A DNA stretch of 64,000 nt. Source: CALZIK01 sp945787635 (GTDB taxonomy: Bacteria > Acidobacteriota > Thermoanaerobaculia > Multivoradales > JAHEKO01). The notes below the pieces were generated by a model. It saw only the letters and a list, made by a program, of their open reading frames with translations, searched no databases and was not told where the DNA came from. Shown piece after piece: positions 9,036 through 17,768 of the stretch. A program made the position numbers and the translations under genes. The DNA lies in contig CAMYNM010000001.1 in the NCBI GenBank assembly GCA_947259725.1, positions 558,001 through 622,000 on the forward strand. The letters run 5' to 3'. Each line of letters starts with the position of its first letter. The first letter of the stretch is position 1.

Positions 9036-9734
9036 CTACTGACAACAGTCGATCAGGGACTGCAGCTCGTTCACCGTGATGTGATGCTTGGCGTCGACCG
9101 AGATGAACTTCTTTTCCTTGAACTCAACCACCACCTGGTTGACTCGTTCTCTGGAGGCGCCGACCAGCGACGCGAGATCGGTCTGAGTCAATCGCAACGG
9201 GATGCGAATCTCGACCTCCTGGTTCGCCTCGCCATAACGCTGCGCGAACGCCAGGAGCTGCCGCGCGACGCGGCCGCGCACGTCGAGGCTGGACAGCGCC
9301 TGAATCTGCTCATTGGCGAGCCTCAGCCTTCTGCTGAGCAGCCGTACCAGATTGAACGAGAGTTGGTTGATCGTTCGAACCGATTGCAGGAATACCGGCC
9401 GACTCATCAGCAAGCAGGAGCATTCTTCGAGCGCCAGAACGCTGGCGGAGCGGCCCGAGCTGCCGATCAGTCCCATCTCGCCGAACGTGTCGCCCGGTCC
9501 GAGAAAAGCGAGGATCACCTCGGATCCGTCGAGCTGGTCGACGTAGATCTTGACCGAACCCTCCAACAGCAAGAAAACCACCTCGCCGGGCTGTGCCACG
9601 GTGATGATGTTGGTCCCCGCTGGAAAGCTCTTCTTGTGGAGGAGTTGCTCGTTGAGTCGCTTGAGCTCCGCGGGGCTCAGGCCCTCGAACAGCAACATCT
9701 CGGACAGGACGTTTGGATCCTCTACCGCCGGCAT
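9036..9734 (-). CDS. Crp/Fnr family transcriptional regulator
   Basis: 232 residues. An N-terminal cyclic-nucleotide-binding-like beta-roll (about 10-130) includes FPAGTNIITVAQPGEVVFLLLEGSV and PGDTFGEMGLIG. The C-terminal Crp-type winged helix (about 150-225) has the recognition segment TQTDLASLVGASRERVNQVVVEF. The cAMP-pocket pattern is partly kept (FGEMGL.....R.AS), so a nucleotide ligand is possible but unproved. There is no FNR-type N-terminal Cys cluster. An AGGAGG sequence lies 12 nt upstream of the ATG, so spacing is long. It is the first gene of the minus-strand run towards recN; its targets cannot be read from the sequence. Confidence 0.92.
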   Translation of the reverse strand: MPAVEDPNVLSEMLLFEGLSPAELKRLNEQLLHKKSFPAGTNIITVAQPGEVVFLLLEGSVKIYVDQLDGSEVILAFLGPGDTFGEMGLIGSSGRSASVLALEECSCLLMSRPVFLQSVRTINQLSFNLVRLLSRRLRLANEQIQALSSLDVRGRVARQLLAFAQRYGEANQEVEIRIPLRLTQTDLASLVGASRERVNQVVVEFKEKKFISVDAKHHITVNELQSLIDCCQ

Positions 9735-9885
9735 CGACTCTCGAAACCTCCTTCCGACCGGGGCCCTCGGCGTTTTTGACCTGGCCCCCGATTGTTGCCG
9801 TTGAAAAACAGTCTACACCAAGCTTTGTAAGGTAAGAACCGAGCGCAGGGCACGGTGGTCGAGCGCTCCGGTTGGCTCGGCGAGG
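9735..9885. other. Upstream region of the Crp/Fnr gene
   Basis: Non-coding stretch between the Crp/Fnr start and the PqqD-like stop. On the minus strand it is relatively AT-rich (TTACCTTACAAAGC, GTAGACTGTTTTT), which makes it the likely promoter region of the minus-strand run. I could not fix a convincing -35/-10 pair. Confidence 0.3.
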
Positions 9886-10161
9886 TCACCCACCGCTCTC
9901 GCCCTTCAGCTCGAGCAGATCCTTGCTCTGCAGTTCGCGCAGGATCCGGTCGACGTCACCATGCACTTGCTCGGCGTCGGCGTCGTATTCCTCGAGTATC
10001 CTGCGTTCGATCTCCGGCACTGTGGTCCCCTCGACCAGGAGAATCCAGATCATCGTACCGACCTCGTCCAGTCCGTAGTACTGGCCGGTTTCCAGGTGCA
10101 GCAACACCGACTCCCGACCGAGCTTCCTGAACAGAACCTCTTGTGGAATGGCGACGTTCAA
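9886..10161 (-). CDS. PqqD-like protein (peptide-binding RRE fold)
   Basis: About 91 residues if the TTG at 10161 is used; a GGAG sits 9 nt upstream of it. The sequence has the PqqD-family pattern: ESVLLHLETGQYYGLDEVGTMIW, then VPEIERRILEEYDADAEQVHGDVDRILRELQSKDLLEL. PqqD proteins and RiPP recognition elements fold as a winged helix and present peptide precursors to radical-SAM or other modifying enzymes. No radical-SAM gene, precursor peptide or pqq gene is visible nearby, so this is an orphan member. The frame is open upstream to a TTG at 10281, but that would overlap the divergent gene starting at 10268. Confidence 0.72.
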   Translation of the reverse strand: MNVAIPQEVLFRKLGRESVLLHLETGQYYGLDEVGTMIWILLVEGTTVPEIERRILEEYDADAEQVHGDVDRILRELQSKDLLELKGESGG

Positions 10162-10267
10162 GCCGTTAGACTCCGCATCGAAACTCGGTGATTGTATCGT
10201 CGCGCAGGGCAAGGTCCAGGCAATCGACGGCACGCGGCGTCCACGTCCATCTGAGGGAGCGATCCTG

Positions 10268-11410
10268 ATGAGCAACTCCAAGCCTTTTCAACCAGCCGGG
10301 ACGAACCCGGTCCAGCTCACGGCGGTAGCCGCGATCCTGGCGAACCTGCTGATCCTGGTCTTTCCCCTGGCCGCGAGTCTCATCGAGCGGACCGATTCTG
10401 AGCTCTACTACGTCCTGGTCCAAGAAGACGGCTCGCTGGAATGGATGACGTTCTGGGCATTCATGCTCGCCGCGGTCGGCTTTTGGCTCATCGCCCGCCA
10501 GCAACGGCGCGCCGGACAGGGAACCCCTTGGTTGACGCTGGGCGTGGCGCTGTTTTGCTTCGTGGTCGCGATGGAGGAGATCTCCTGGGGCCAGAGAGTG
10601 CTCGGCTACCGGCCGCCCGAGTACTTTCTGAAAGAGAACTTTCAGCAAGAGCTGAACATCCATAACGTCATGAGCACCGACATCCGCAAGCTGGCGCTCA
10701 AGGGTACGATCCTCGGGTACGGAATCGTGCTGCCACTGTTGGGGCTTGCGGAACCGATTCGAAAGCTCGCCCGCAGACTCGGGCCGCAGATTCCGCCCGT
10801 CGCTCTCATCCCGGCATTCGCCGTGACCTACTGGATCTACGAAAGCTATCCGTGGCGATTCTCAGGCGAGATCGTCGAGCTGATGCTCGGGCTGGGCTTT
10901 CTTTTCGCCGCTTGCGCGCCGAAGCTCGTCGCGATACCAGCAGGCCGCAGCGAAATGAGTCGAATCGCGGTCGGGTTCGGGGCTACGTTTCTGCTCGGGA
11001 TGGCTTCATTCGCCTACTCGCACTACAGCGCGGGCGAGGACCCTGCTCGCCTCGCCGCGGCTCGCACCGAGCTCGAAGCCTTGGCCAACGACTTCACCCG
11101 CCGCGGGCCGATCTCGAAATGCGGCGTCCACAAGAGAGTGTTCTCCTGGGCTGAGAAGTACCGACAGCTGGACACGCTGGCGCAAGGTCGCTTCGCCAGC
11201 CTGGCGGAGCAAGGCCTCCCAGAAGCCCGGGCGCAGTACTTCATCGACCCTTGGAACTCCCCGCTCTGGATCCGGCACAAATGCTCCCGCAGCCGGGGCC
11301 GAGAGATCGCGTTCATCTATTCGTTCGGCCCCAACCGCCGGCGAGACTCTACCGACTGGGAAATCCAGGGGGACGATGTCGGGATCGTGCTGGTCGAGCG
11401 TGCGCGCTAA
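10268..11410 (+). CDS. Polytopic membrane protein with an EEISWGQR motif
   Basis: 380 residues. The ATG at 10268 has GGGAG 7 nt upstream, better than the upstream in-frame starts. Hydrophobic helices are visible at about residues 14-35, 58-75, 83-105 (VALFCFVVAMEEISWGQRVLG), 150-165, 180-200, 210-225 and 240-260, followed by a soluble C-terminal third (about 265-380) rich in Arg and Cys. The MEEISWGQR.LG...P......N.Q.E.N.HN pattern is shared by a family of uncharacterised bacterial membrane proteins; the Glu/His/Asn residues could form a polar site in the membrane. Function unknown. It is transcribed divergently from the PqqD-like gene. Confidence 0.75.
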   Translation: MSNSKPFQPAGTNPVQLTAVAAILANLLILVFPLAASLIERTDSELYYVLVQEDGSLEWMTFWAFMLAAVGFWLIARQQRRAGQGTPWLTLGVALFCFVVAMEEISWGQRVLGYRPPEYFLKENFQQELNIHNVMSTDIRKLALKGTILGYGIVLPLLGLAEPIRKLARRLGPQIPPVALIPAFAVTYWIYESYPWRFSGEIVELMLGLGFLFAACAPKLVAIPAGRSEMSRIAVGFGATFLLGMASFAYSHYSAGEDPARLAAARTELEALANDFTRRGPISKCGVHKRVFSWAEKYRQLDTLAQGRFASLAEQGLPEARAQYFIDPWNSPLWIRHKCSRSRGREIAFIYSFGPNRRRDSTDWEIQGDDVGIVLVERAR

Positions 11411-11510
11411 TGGCAAAAACCCACCAGGACAGCGAGGTGTCTCGCAGCCCTGATGAGTTCGCGCTCAGCCCCCAGCTAGTGCTCGTTTTTCGTTGTCTTG
11501 GAGGTTCCCG

Positions 11511-11744
11511 CTAGCCCGTTTCACGGCTCCTGTAGGCGCCGTTCTCCAGGCCCTCGAGATCGCCCATTAGAACTGCACCGAGTCGGTCCGGGTCGCCCAG
11601 ATAGCGTTCCTCGCCGCTCTTGAGATCGCGCAGATAGAATCGAACTTTCGCTTCTGAACCGCCTTCTCGCCACACCCGAACCAGATACGAATTCGAACCC
11701 GAACCGCGCTCGGCCTCTCTCTTGTCATCACGTCTTCCAGTCAA
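11511..11744 (-). CDS. Small conserved-looking hypothetical protein with TTG start
   Basis: 77 residues, charged, no membrane segment or signal. The centre reads as a short beta-rich unit (SYLVRVWREG, KVRFYLRDLKSGEERYLGDP). The start is a TTG at 11744 with a strong GGAGG 4-5 nt upstream, which decides the start because there is no in-frame ATG before residue 60. It stands alone between two plus-strand genes. I do not recognise the family. Confidence 0.6.
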   Translation of the reverse strand: MTGRRDDKREAERGSGSNSYLVRVWREGGSEAKVRFYLRDLKSGEERYLGDPDRLGAVLMGDLEGLENGAYRSRETG

Positions 11745-11793
11745 GCTTCCTCCCCCGAGGTTGATCCTCCGGACGGAAGTGTTGCGTCGGGGC

Positions 11794-11811
11794 GTCAGGA
11801 GTCCGTCAGGA
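11794..11811. promoter_or_regulatory. Possible SARP/BTAD operator, 7-bp direct repeat at 11-bp period
   Basis: GTCAGGA occurs at 11794-11800 and again at 11805-11811, a 7-bp repeat with a 4-bp spacer. Members of the SARP/BTAD regulator class bind heptamer direct repeats with this 11-bp period. The pair lies about 180 bp upstream of the BTAD gene, so autoregulation is a reasonable inference. The rest of 11745-11987 shows no open reading frame that I trust. Confidence 0.35.
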
Positions 11812-11987
11812 ACCGCGCGTAATGCAGGTTCGGGCGCTGCTCATTGGCTTTTCGAGCACCGCTGCCACGCAAGCCCCATGGTAGGCTGCCCTTCCCACCG
11901 ACCAGAAACGGCAGTTTCAGTGACCGCTCCACGCTCGTTCCGCCCGTATCCGGACCGGGCCCTATCGACTGACTCTCCCGACGTTCG

Positions 11988-14267
11988 ATGAGTCGCCTCG
12001 AGATTCAACTCCTCGGTGGGTTCGACGCCAAGCTCACGGCGCGGCCGGTGCAGAAGTTCGAATCTCAGAAGGCCCGAGCCCTGCTCGGGTACCTCGCGCT
12101 CAATCGAGACCAGCCGGTGCATCGAGACCATCTCGCCGGCCTTCTGTGGCCCGAGCGCCCGAACGAGGTGGCTCGCCGGAACCTGCGCCAGGCCCTCTAC
12201 AGCATCCGCAATTCGCTCGGCGACGACGGCGACCGCTTCACCACGTTCGAGGCAGAGCAGGACCGGGTGAGGCTCCACCCTGATCTCGACTGTCGAATCG
12301 ACGTCGAGGAGTTTCAGAGCAGAGTCCGCGACGGCCTCAGCGGGGGCCCGGACCCTCACCACCTCACCGAGGCCGCGCGACTCTACAAGGGAGATCTTTT
12401 CGCCGGATTTTTCCTGCGCGACTGCGTCGAGTTCGAGGAATGGCTGATCACTCATCAAGAGCAGATTCGAGAAGAAGCTCTTCAGACCTTCCGCATGCTG
12501 ATCAAGATCTATCTGGCCCGCGGCGAACATCGCTTCGGAATCCAGTACGCGAAGCGCCTCCTGGCGATCGACCCGCTCTCGGAGGAAACCCATCGGCAGC
12601 TGATGCGCCTGTACCTGTTGGCCGGGCGCAGGAACCGAGCTCTGGCTCAGTACGAGCAACTACTGAATCTCCTGCAAACTGAGTTGGGCGTGGATCCGGT
12701 CGATACCACCACCCAGCTGTACCGATCGATCCTCCTCGACAGCGGCGGTGACACCGAAGCCGCCCTCACGGAAGAGACCACTCCACCGATCATTCCAATG
12801 GTGGGCCGCAGCAGCCACCTCGAGCTTCTGCAGGAAACTTGGACCTCGGTGCTCGAGGGCAAGGGCCGCCTGACCGTCGTTACCGGCGAAAGCGGCGCCG
12901 GCAAGAGCCGCCTGGTCAAATCGTTCGTGGACGGTGCCAGCACGAGGCGCGACACCGCCGTGCTCCGGGGCCGCGCGTACGCCGCGGCGCCGCTGGTCCC
13001 TCTGGGAGCCGTCGGCGAGGCGGTGCGAGCGGTTTTCACCGACTTCTTGGCAGATGAGCCCGAAAGTCTGAGTCAGCTTACCGTGGACGCATTGGCGGAT
13101 CTATCCCTCATCTGTCCCGAGCTGTTGTCGGTGGCCAGCAGCGCCATGGGGCTGCAGGTGGATTCCTCTCGAGCGGTGTCCGACCGGATCCCCGAGTCGT
13201 TCCTCAGGCTGCTCGACATCGTGCTACACCCGACCCAGAGCGAGACCCGCCCGGTCATCTTCCTCCTCGAGGACATTCAATGGGCGGATGCCGCGACGCT
13301 GGACCTCGTCCGCTTCCTGGCAGAAAACCTCGACGGCCGGCCGATTTGGATTCTGGCCACCGGTCGAGAGATCGATGCCGTGGCCACCCATTTCGGCGGC
13401 ACTCGCAACAATAGGAACATCAAGAGCATCACGGTCGGACGGCTCCAGCAGGTCGAGGTCCGCGAAATCGCCAAGGCGCTCGTCGACCTGAGCTCGGCCA
13501 GCGGCTTGGCCGACTTTCTCTGGCAGGCCAGTCAAGGGCTGCCGCTCGCGATCGCCGAGCTCGTCAACCTGCTCTGGGATGAGCGTGTTCTGGTCCAGCT
13601 CTCGCCCGGAAGATGGTCTCTCAGCTCCGACCCGGCCGCCGCCAATCCTCCAGCCGATATCGTGGAGCTCATCCAGCGTCGCTTCTCTCGGTTGCCCAAC
13701 TCGGCGCGGCGGTTGATGTCACTGGCTGCGATTCTCGGACATCAGTTCGACGTGGAGGTGCTCACCGCGGCGGCCGACGAGCATCTGGCAGTGGTCGAGA
13801 CGGCGGTCGAGCTCTCGCTCGAACGCTGGCTGATCCGGCAGTTCCCCCGATCGTGGTCCCAGTCGGAGCCCGAACGGGACATCGTGCTCTGGGCACGCGG
13901 AGCCCGCCGCGGTTTCTTCGAGTTCTCCCATCGCGCGATCCGGGCGTCGATCCTGGATCGGATCAACCCCCTGCGAAAGCGGCTGATGCACGGCGAAGCC
14001 GCGCGCGCTCTGGCCAAGCATCATGCTGTCGATCCCGAAGCCGTCGCCGAGGAGCTGGCTTTCCACTTTCTGGCGGCGGGAGAGGCGGCCGCGGCACGGC
14101 CTTGGCTCGAGCTCGCGGCCGAAAGAGCGGAGCGTGCCGGGGCAATCACGATCGCGCGCCGGTACCGGGAGGATGCCGAGGCGGCGCGGGCTTGCGTCGA
14201 CGGCGGGTCAGGAAAGCAGGGCCGGAAGGTCGTCGCCTTGAGGCGCGAGCAACCGCCTCAAAAATAG
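11988..14267 (+). CDS. BTAD-domain transcriptional regulator with AAA ATPase domain
   Basis: 759 residues. Residues 1-95 form an OmpR-like winged helix (LEIQLLGGF......FESQKARALLGYLAL, LWPERPNEVARRNLRQALYSIR). Residues ~100-250 are a bacterial transcriptional activation domain with TPR-like helices (RIDVEEF, YKGDLFAGFFL, EETHRQLMRLYLLAGRRNRALAQYEQL). Residues ~265-560 are an AAA/STAND-like ATPase with Walker A GESGAGKSR near residue 303 and Walker B IFLLEDIQWAD near 425. The C-terminal part (about 580-750) is helical. This is the layout of large SARP/LuxR-like regulators, although the long C-terminal TPR array often found is absent. Its 3' end overlaps the convergent amidotransferase gene by 10 bp. 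Target genes are unknown. Confidence 0.87.
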   Translation: MSRLEIQLLGGFDAKLTARPVQKFESQKARALLGYLALNRDQPVHRDHLAGLLWPERPNEVARRNLRQALYSIRNSLGDDGDRFTTFEAEQDRVRLHPDLDCRIDVEEFQSRVRDGLSGGPDPHHLTEAARLYKGDLFAGFFLRDCVEFEEWLITHQEQIREEALQTFRMLIKIYLARGEHRFGIQYAKRLLAIDPLSEETHRQLMRLYLLAGRRNRALAQYEQLLNLLQTELGVDPVDTTTQLYRSILLDSGGDTEAALTEETTPPIIPMVGRSSHLELLQETWTSVLEGKGRLTVVTGESGAGKSRLVKSFVDGASTRRDTAVLRGRAYAAAPLVPLGAVGEAVRAVFTDFLADEPESLSQLTVDALADLSLICPELLSVASSAMGLQVDSSRAVSDRIPESFLRLLDIVLHPTQSETRPVIFLLEDIQWADAATLDLVRFLAENLDGRPIWILATGREIDAVATHFGGTRNNRNIKSITVGRLQQVEVREIAKALVDLSSASGLADFLWQASQGLPLAIAELVNLLWDERVLVQLSPGRWSLSSDPAAANPPADIVELIQRRFSRLPNSARRLMSLAAILGHQFDVEVLTAAADEHLAVVETAVELSLERWLIRQFPRSWSQSEPERDIVLWARGARRGFFEFSHRAIRASILDRINPLRKRLMHGEAARALAKHHAVDPEAVAEELAFHFLAAGEAAAARPWLELAAERAERAGAITIARRYREDAEAARACVDGGSGKQGRKVVALRREQPPQK

Positions 14268-14965
14268 GTTTCCACGAAGCGCCGCAGGAGCCGGCCGGAG
14301 TCCGGCGACGGTCGTAGGGTCTCGAGCAAGCCGTTCAAGGTCACGTCCGAGCCCAGGTAGCCGTCTCGATACATCATCAGGCGATCGCGCATCCGAGCCA
14401 GCGAGAGCTCCGGGTGGAACTGGGTGCTGTAGGCCGGTCGGCCTTTGACCCGAAGCGCCTGGTTGCGGCAGCGCTTCGAGTCGGCCAGTTCGAGAAGCCG
14501 TTCCGGCAGCCCGGCCACGCGGTCGTGGTGTCCTAGCTGCGCCGGAAACCTCGCCGGAAGTCCCGAAAACACCGGGTCGTTGCATCCGGCCTCGGTCAGC
14601 CTCACCTCGAAGGTGCCCACTTCCTCGGTCGCGGGATCCTCGATCACCTCAGCTCCATAGAGCTTGGCCATCACGTGGTGTCCGTAACAGGAGCCAAAGA
14701 ACGTGCGGCCACTTTCAATCCAGCGCTCCAGGGCCTCGTTCAAGTAGGGGGTGAACTCATACTCGCGGGTTACCGTATGAGCCCCGGCGCCTCCCAATAG
14801 GAGCAAATCGACGCCATCGAGGTCGGACCACCGGAGCCTGGGCTCGGACACCAGGTTGTGGCGATCGAGGTTCTCCGCGTAATCGCCCAGTGCCTCCTCG
14901 AAGCAGACAATCTCCTGCGCCTCGGCCTTGGCATGGCCGCGAACCTGCAGCAAGAGCACCTTCAA
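14258..14965 (-). CDS. Class I glutamine amidotransferase-like protein
   Basis: 235 residues with a GATase1 fold: FFGSCYGHHVMAK carries the nucleophile Cys at about residue 93, and STQFHPELS carries the His and Glu of the triad near residues 176-178. The order and spacing fit stand-alone GMP-synthase-like amidotransferases that hydrolyse glutamine or act on small gamma-glutamyl compounds. No synthetase domain is fused or adjacent, so the acceptor is unknown. It is the last gene of the lldD-to-amidotransferase stretch, 25 nt after proline dehydrogenase, which suggests a link to glutamate/proline metabolism. Confidence 0.85.
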   Translation of the reverse strand: MKVLLLQVRGHAKAEAQEIVCFEEALGDYAENLDRHNLVSEPRLRWSDLDGVDLLLLGGAGAHTVTREYEFTPYLNEALERWIESGRTFFGSCYGHHVMAKLYGAEVIEDPATEEVGTFEVRLTEAGCNDPVFSGLPARFPAQLGHHDRVAGLPERLLELADSKRCRNQALRVKGRPAYSTQFHPELSLARMRDRLMMYRDGYLGSDVTLNGLLETLRPSPDSGRLLRRFVETYF

Positions 14966-14990
14966 TGGTCAGGGCTCCCCGCCAACCCAA

Positions 14991-15902
14991 TCAGCCGCGG
15001 GCTGGGCCGAGCCCGAGCGTCGCCCGAATCACGTGCCGCGCGACCTCCGGATTCTCTCGGAGTCGCCGGATCGAATACGGATACCAGTCGCCGCCGTACG
15101 GAACGTACACGCGCAGGCGGTGACCCCGCTCCAGGAGGATCGAGCGCAGCTCCTCGTCGACACCCAGGAGCATCTGAAATTCGTAGCGATCGGGGGTCAG
15201 CGCGAGGCGGTCGATGAGAATCTCCGCTTCGCATGCCAGATGCTCATCGTGGGTTGCGATACCCACGAAAATGCCACGGTCCAGGAGTTTCTCGAGTGCT
15301 GCCGCAAAATTGGCGCGTACCGTCTCGTATCCCTTCCAAGCCAACTTGCGCGGCTCAATGTAGATGCCCTTGCACAGGCGGACATTGGGCCGCTCCTCCG
15401 GGAGCTCGGCGATGTCGTCCAAGGTCCGCCGCATATAGGCCTGAAAGACCACGCCCAGATTGCCGTACTCACCGTGCACCGCCCGGTAGATGCGCAGGGT
15501 CGCGTCGGTGCAGGAGGAGTCCTCCATATCGATGCGCACGAAGTTGCCCGACTCGGAAGCCGCCGAGGCGATCCGGCCGACGTTCTCCCGACAGAATCCC
15601 TCGTCGATCTTCAAGCCGAGAAGCGTCAGCTTGATCGACACGTTGGCGTCGAGTTTTTCCTGTTCGATCTCCTCGAAAAGCCTGATGTACTCGACCACTG
15701 CCGCTTCCGCCTTGGAACGCTCCGAGACCTCTTCGCCGAGGAGATCCAGGGTCGCGCAGACGCCGGTGGCATTGAGCCCCCGGACTGTGGCCAGGGCTTC
15801 CGCACGGGTTTCGCCGGCTACATAGCGCTTGGCTACCCGGCCGACGAGAAACCGCGGCACCAGAGGAAGAGTGGCTACGAGCAGCCGGCTGAAGATGCTC
15901 AA
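14991..15902 (-). CDS. Proline dehydrogenase (monofunctional)
   Basis: 303 residues, the length of monofunctional FAD-dependent proline dehydrogenases, which oxidise L-proline to pyrroline-5-carboxylate and pass electrons to the quinone pool at the inner membrane. Family signatures are present: NVSIKLTLLGLKID (barrel strand), RIDMEDSSCTDATLRIYR, VRLCKGIYIEPRKLAWK with the conserved Lys-Gly-x-Tyr-x-Glu, GIATHDEHL, and YEFQMLLGV near the C terminus. No P5C dehydrogenase gene lies in the window, so the second step must be encoded elsewhere. It starts 14 nt after the diiron protein gene and is followed by the amidotransferase. Confidence 0.92.
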   Translation of the reverse strand: MSIFSRLLVATLPLVPRFLVGRVAKRYVAGETRAEALATVRGLNATGVCATLDLLGEEVSERSKAEAAVVEYIRLFEEIEQEKLDANVSIKLTLLGLKIDEGFCRENVGRIASAASESGNFVRIDMEDSSCTDATLRIYRAVHGEYGNLGVVFQAYMRRTLDDIAELPEERPNVRLCKGIYIEPRKLAWKGYETVRANFAAALEKLLDRGIFVGIATHDEHLACEAEILIDRLALTPDRYEFQMLLGVDEELRSILLERGHRLRVYVPYGGDWYPYSIRRLRENPEVARHVIRATLGLGPARG

Positions 15903-15916
15903 CGCGGGGCTTCGCC

Positions 15917-17275
15917 TCAGAGAGTGGAAGCCGGGACGCCGTCGGCCGAGCCCCGATCGTCGGCCCCGTTGGAACCGTTACCGGCCACCCAACGGACCGA
16001 CTTCGAACATGGGCACACGCCGCCCACTCTGGTGAGCACCGGCATCTCCTGAGACGCCTCGGCGGCGGTGGTCTCTCCCGAGTGCACCCTGGTCAGCGCT
16101 TCGACGTACTGGCTGAAGTCGCGACCAGCACGGTAGGCGTCGGGCAGATGCCGCGACAGGTGCGCCAGATAGTCGTCGAGCTCGGCGAAGCTCTCGCCGT
16201 CCCAGCCGATCAGCTCAAACGCCGGAACCCCTCGGCGCCGGAAGAAACCCGAATCCGGCATGTGCACGAGATCTTCGTGGGAGATGCCTCGCACAGCACC
16301 GTGGTCGGTGAGAAGCTGCTCGAGCACGCCTTGAGCTTCCGCTGGGGAAAGCTCGGGCAGCCGGGCTCGCACGAAACGGACATTGAGGTCCCGGACGACC
16401 TTTTCGACTTCTTCGATGTAGGCCTGTTGCGCCTCGGCGTTTTTCATCGGCTTCAGACCAAAGCGAACGTTGGTGCCTCCACCTCGTTCGTCGCCGAACA
16501 TCTCGAGGCCCCGCGGGAACCACTTGTTGAAGGCTTTCTGGATGTCGCTGGTGCTGACGCAAAACGAGCCTTGAGCCGCCTTCTCCATGTAGCGGCGAAG
16601 CGGTACCACGCCCGCGGCCAGATGGAAGGCCTCTTCGCGCAACATCTGCGGCATGCTCTCGGCCATCGGCTGGTAAGAGCTGACCTTTTGCATTGCCAGC
16701 TGGAACTTGCCGACTCGGTCGATCAGCGCACAGAACGTGACGTTGTCCACGAACGAATCAAAATCGATGTTGAAGGCGCCGAGAATGTGCGAGCCGGTGC
16801 GCATCGAGAGGATCTGCTCCACCATGTCGTCCTCGGAATGGTCGGACACCGCGCTCCAGTCGTCCTCGAGCATCAGGTGGATCATCTGGTAGCCGTGGCG
16901 AAGCTCCTCGGCCATCATCCGCAGGATCCAGACCTGCTCCTCCTCGTCCTGCGCACGCGCGAGGGTGAGCTGATGCTGTTGGATCGAGCCGAACTCGGTG
17001 GACGCCTGGGCGCGAATCGCGCCGAGCAGGTGTCCGGCCTGCTTGGGGTGCATCTTGCCGGCCTCGTCGAACTTGGGCTTGCCCTCCATATCGCCGCATT
17101 CGATCTTGGTGCACATTCCGAGCTCTCGGTAGGCGCACAGCCGAAACTCGGGGTCACGAGGGAAAAATCGATCCCAGTTCTCGATCAAGAAGTCGTAGTC
17201 GGGGAGAAAGCGCTCGCTCCATTTGACGATCGCCTGGTGGTATTTCTTCGGGAGTTCGACTTGGCGGGTAGACAT
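15917..17275 (-). CDS. PaaA/BoxB-like diiron protein (phenylacetyl-/benzoyl-CoA epoxidase family)
   Basis: 452 residues from the ATG at 17275. The ferritin-like core has two helix pairs with diiron ligands: EFGSIQQHQ and MAEELRHGYQM (Glu...ExxRH) around 89-120, then DRVGKFQLAMQ and LREEAFHLAAG (ExxxH) around 190-220. TGSHILGAFN and the DRxGKFQL segment match PaaA/BoxB proteins, which epoxidise aryl-CoA thioesters. It is longer than PaaA (about 310) and its C-terminal region ends VGGVCPCSKSVRW, with a Cys-Pro-Cys that I do not know in PaaA. No paaB-E, paaK or box genes are nearby, so the substrate is unknown. The upstream frame to 17722 overlaps the GNAT gene and is rejected. Confidence 0.8.
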   Translation of the reverse strand: MSTRQVELPKKYHQAIVKWSERFLPDYDFLIENWDRFFPRDPEFRLCAYRELGMCTKIECGDMEGKPKFDEAGKMHPKQAGHLLGAIRAQASTEFGSIQQHQLTLARAQDEEEQVWILRMMAEELRHGYQMIHLMLEDDWSAVSDHSEDDMVEQILSMRTGSHILGAFNIDFDSFVDNVTFCALIDRVGKFQLAMQKVSSYQPMAESMPQMLREEAFHLAAGVVPLRRYMEKAAQGSFCVSTSDIQKAFNKWFPRGLEMFGDERGGGTNVRFGLKPMKNAEAQQAYIEEVEKVVRDLNVRFVRARLPELSPAEAQGVLEQLLTDHGAVRGISHEDLVHMPDSGFFRRRGVPAFELIGWDGESFAELDDYLAHLSRHLPDAYRAGRDFSQYVEALTRVHSGETTAAEASQEMPVLTRVGGVCPCSKSVRWVAGNGSNGADDRGSADGVPASTL

Positions 17276-17324
17276 GCTTGTTTCCGTTTCCGTTGGGCAC
17301 CGGCGACTCACGTCGCCGGAAAAT

Positions 17325-17768
17325 CTAGAACCTCTTGACGAACGGGCGCATCGGTGCCGGTTCGAACCCCAGCGCCACGAAGAAATCGCCGATCCCGGCC
17401 ATCTCTTCGTCCACCAACGTGCGGACGTGAGTCGCTCCGCGAGCGCGAAAGCTCTCGAGCACACGCTCGGCCAGGCGGCGCCCCACGGCACTGCCGCGAT
17501 AGTCGGGATCAACGCCCAGGACTTCGATCCACCCGGTCGGCTCTTCGAGGCCGAACTCACCGGAGCGAACCTCGCCGAGCATGAAGCCGACCACGCGGCC
17601 GTCAGCCTCCGCCACGGACGATGAGTCCGGATCTCGCCGCATGTAGTAGCCGAGGCGGCGCTCCCAGACCTCGGGTCGGTACTTCCCGCCGAGCTTTTCG
17701 TCGAGGGCCGTGATGTCACCAATGTCGGTGTCTTCCAGCGCCCGTATGCGTACCTCTGCTTGATTCAT
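17325..17768 (-). CDS. GNAT family N-acetyltransferase
   Basis: 147 residues from the ATG at 17768. The GNAT motif A is seen as IEVLGVDPDYRGSAVGRRLAERVLESFRARG (split: VDPDYRGSAVGRRL binds the acetyl-CoA pyrophosphate), preceded by strand VVGFMLGEV and followed by VRTLVDEEMAGIGDFFVALGF, which covers motif B. The N terminus VRIRALEDTDIGDITALDEKL is of the RimI-like type. The acceptor cannot be told. It sits between the FMN oxidase (154 nt upstream) and the diiron protein gene (49 nt downstream). Confidence 0.88.
   Translation of the reverse strand: MNQAEVRIRALEDTDIGDITALDEKLGGKYRPEVWERRLGYYMRRDPDSSSVAEADGRVVGFMLGEVRSGEFGLEEPTGWIEVLGVDPDYRGSAVGRRLAERVLESFRARGATHVRTLVDEEMAGIGDFFVALGFEPAPMRPFVKRF

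Noticed and set aside
17361..17380. GGTTCGAACCCC, a T-arm-like string
   Set aside because: It lies inside the GNAT gene and has no matching acceptor or anticodon stems.
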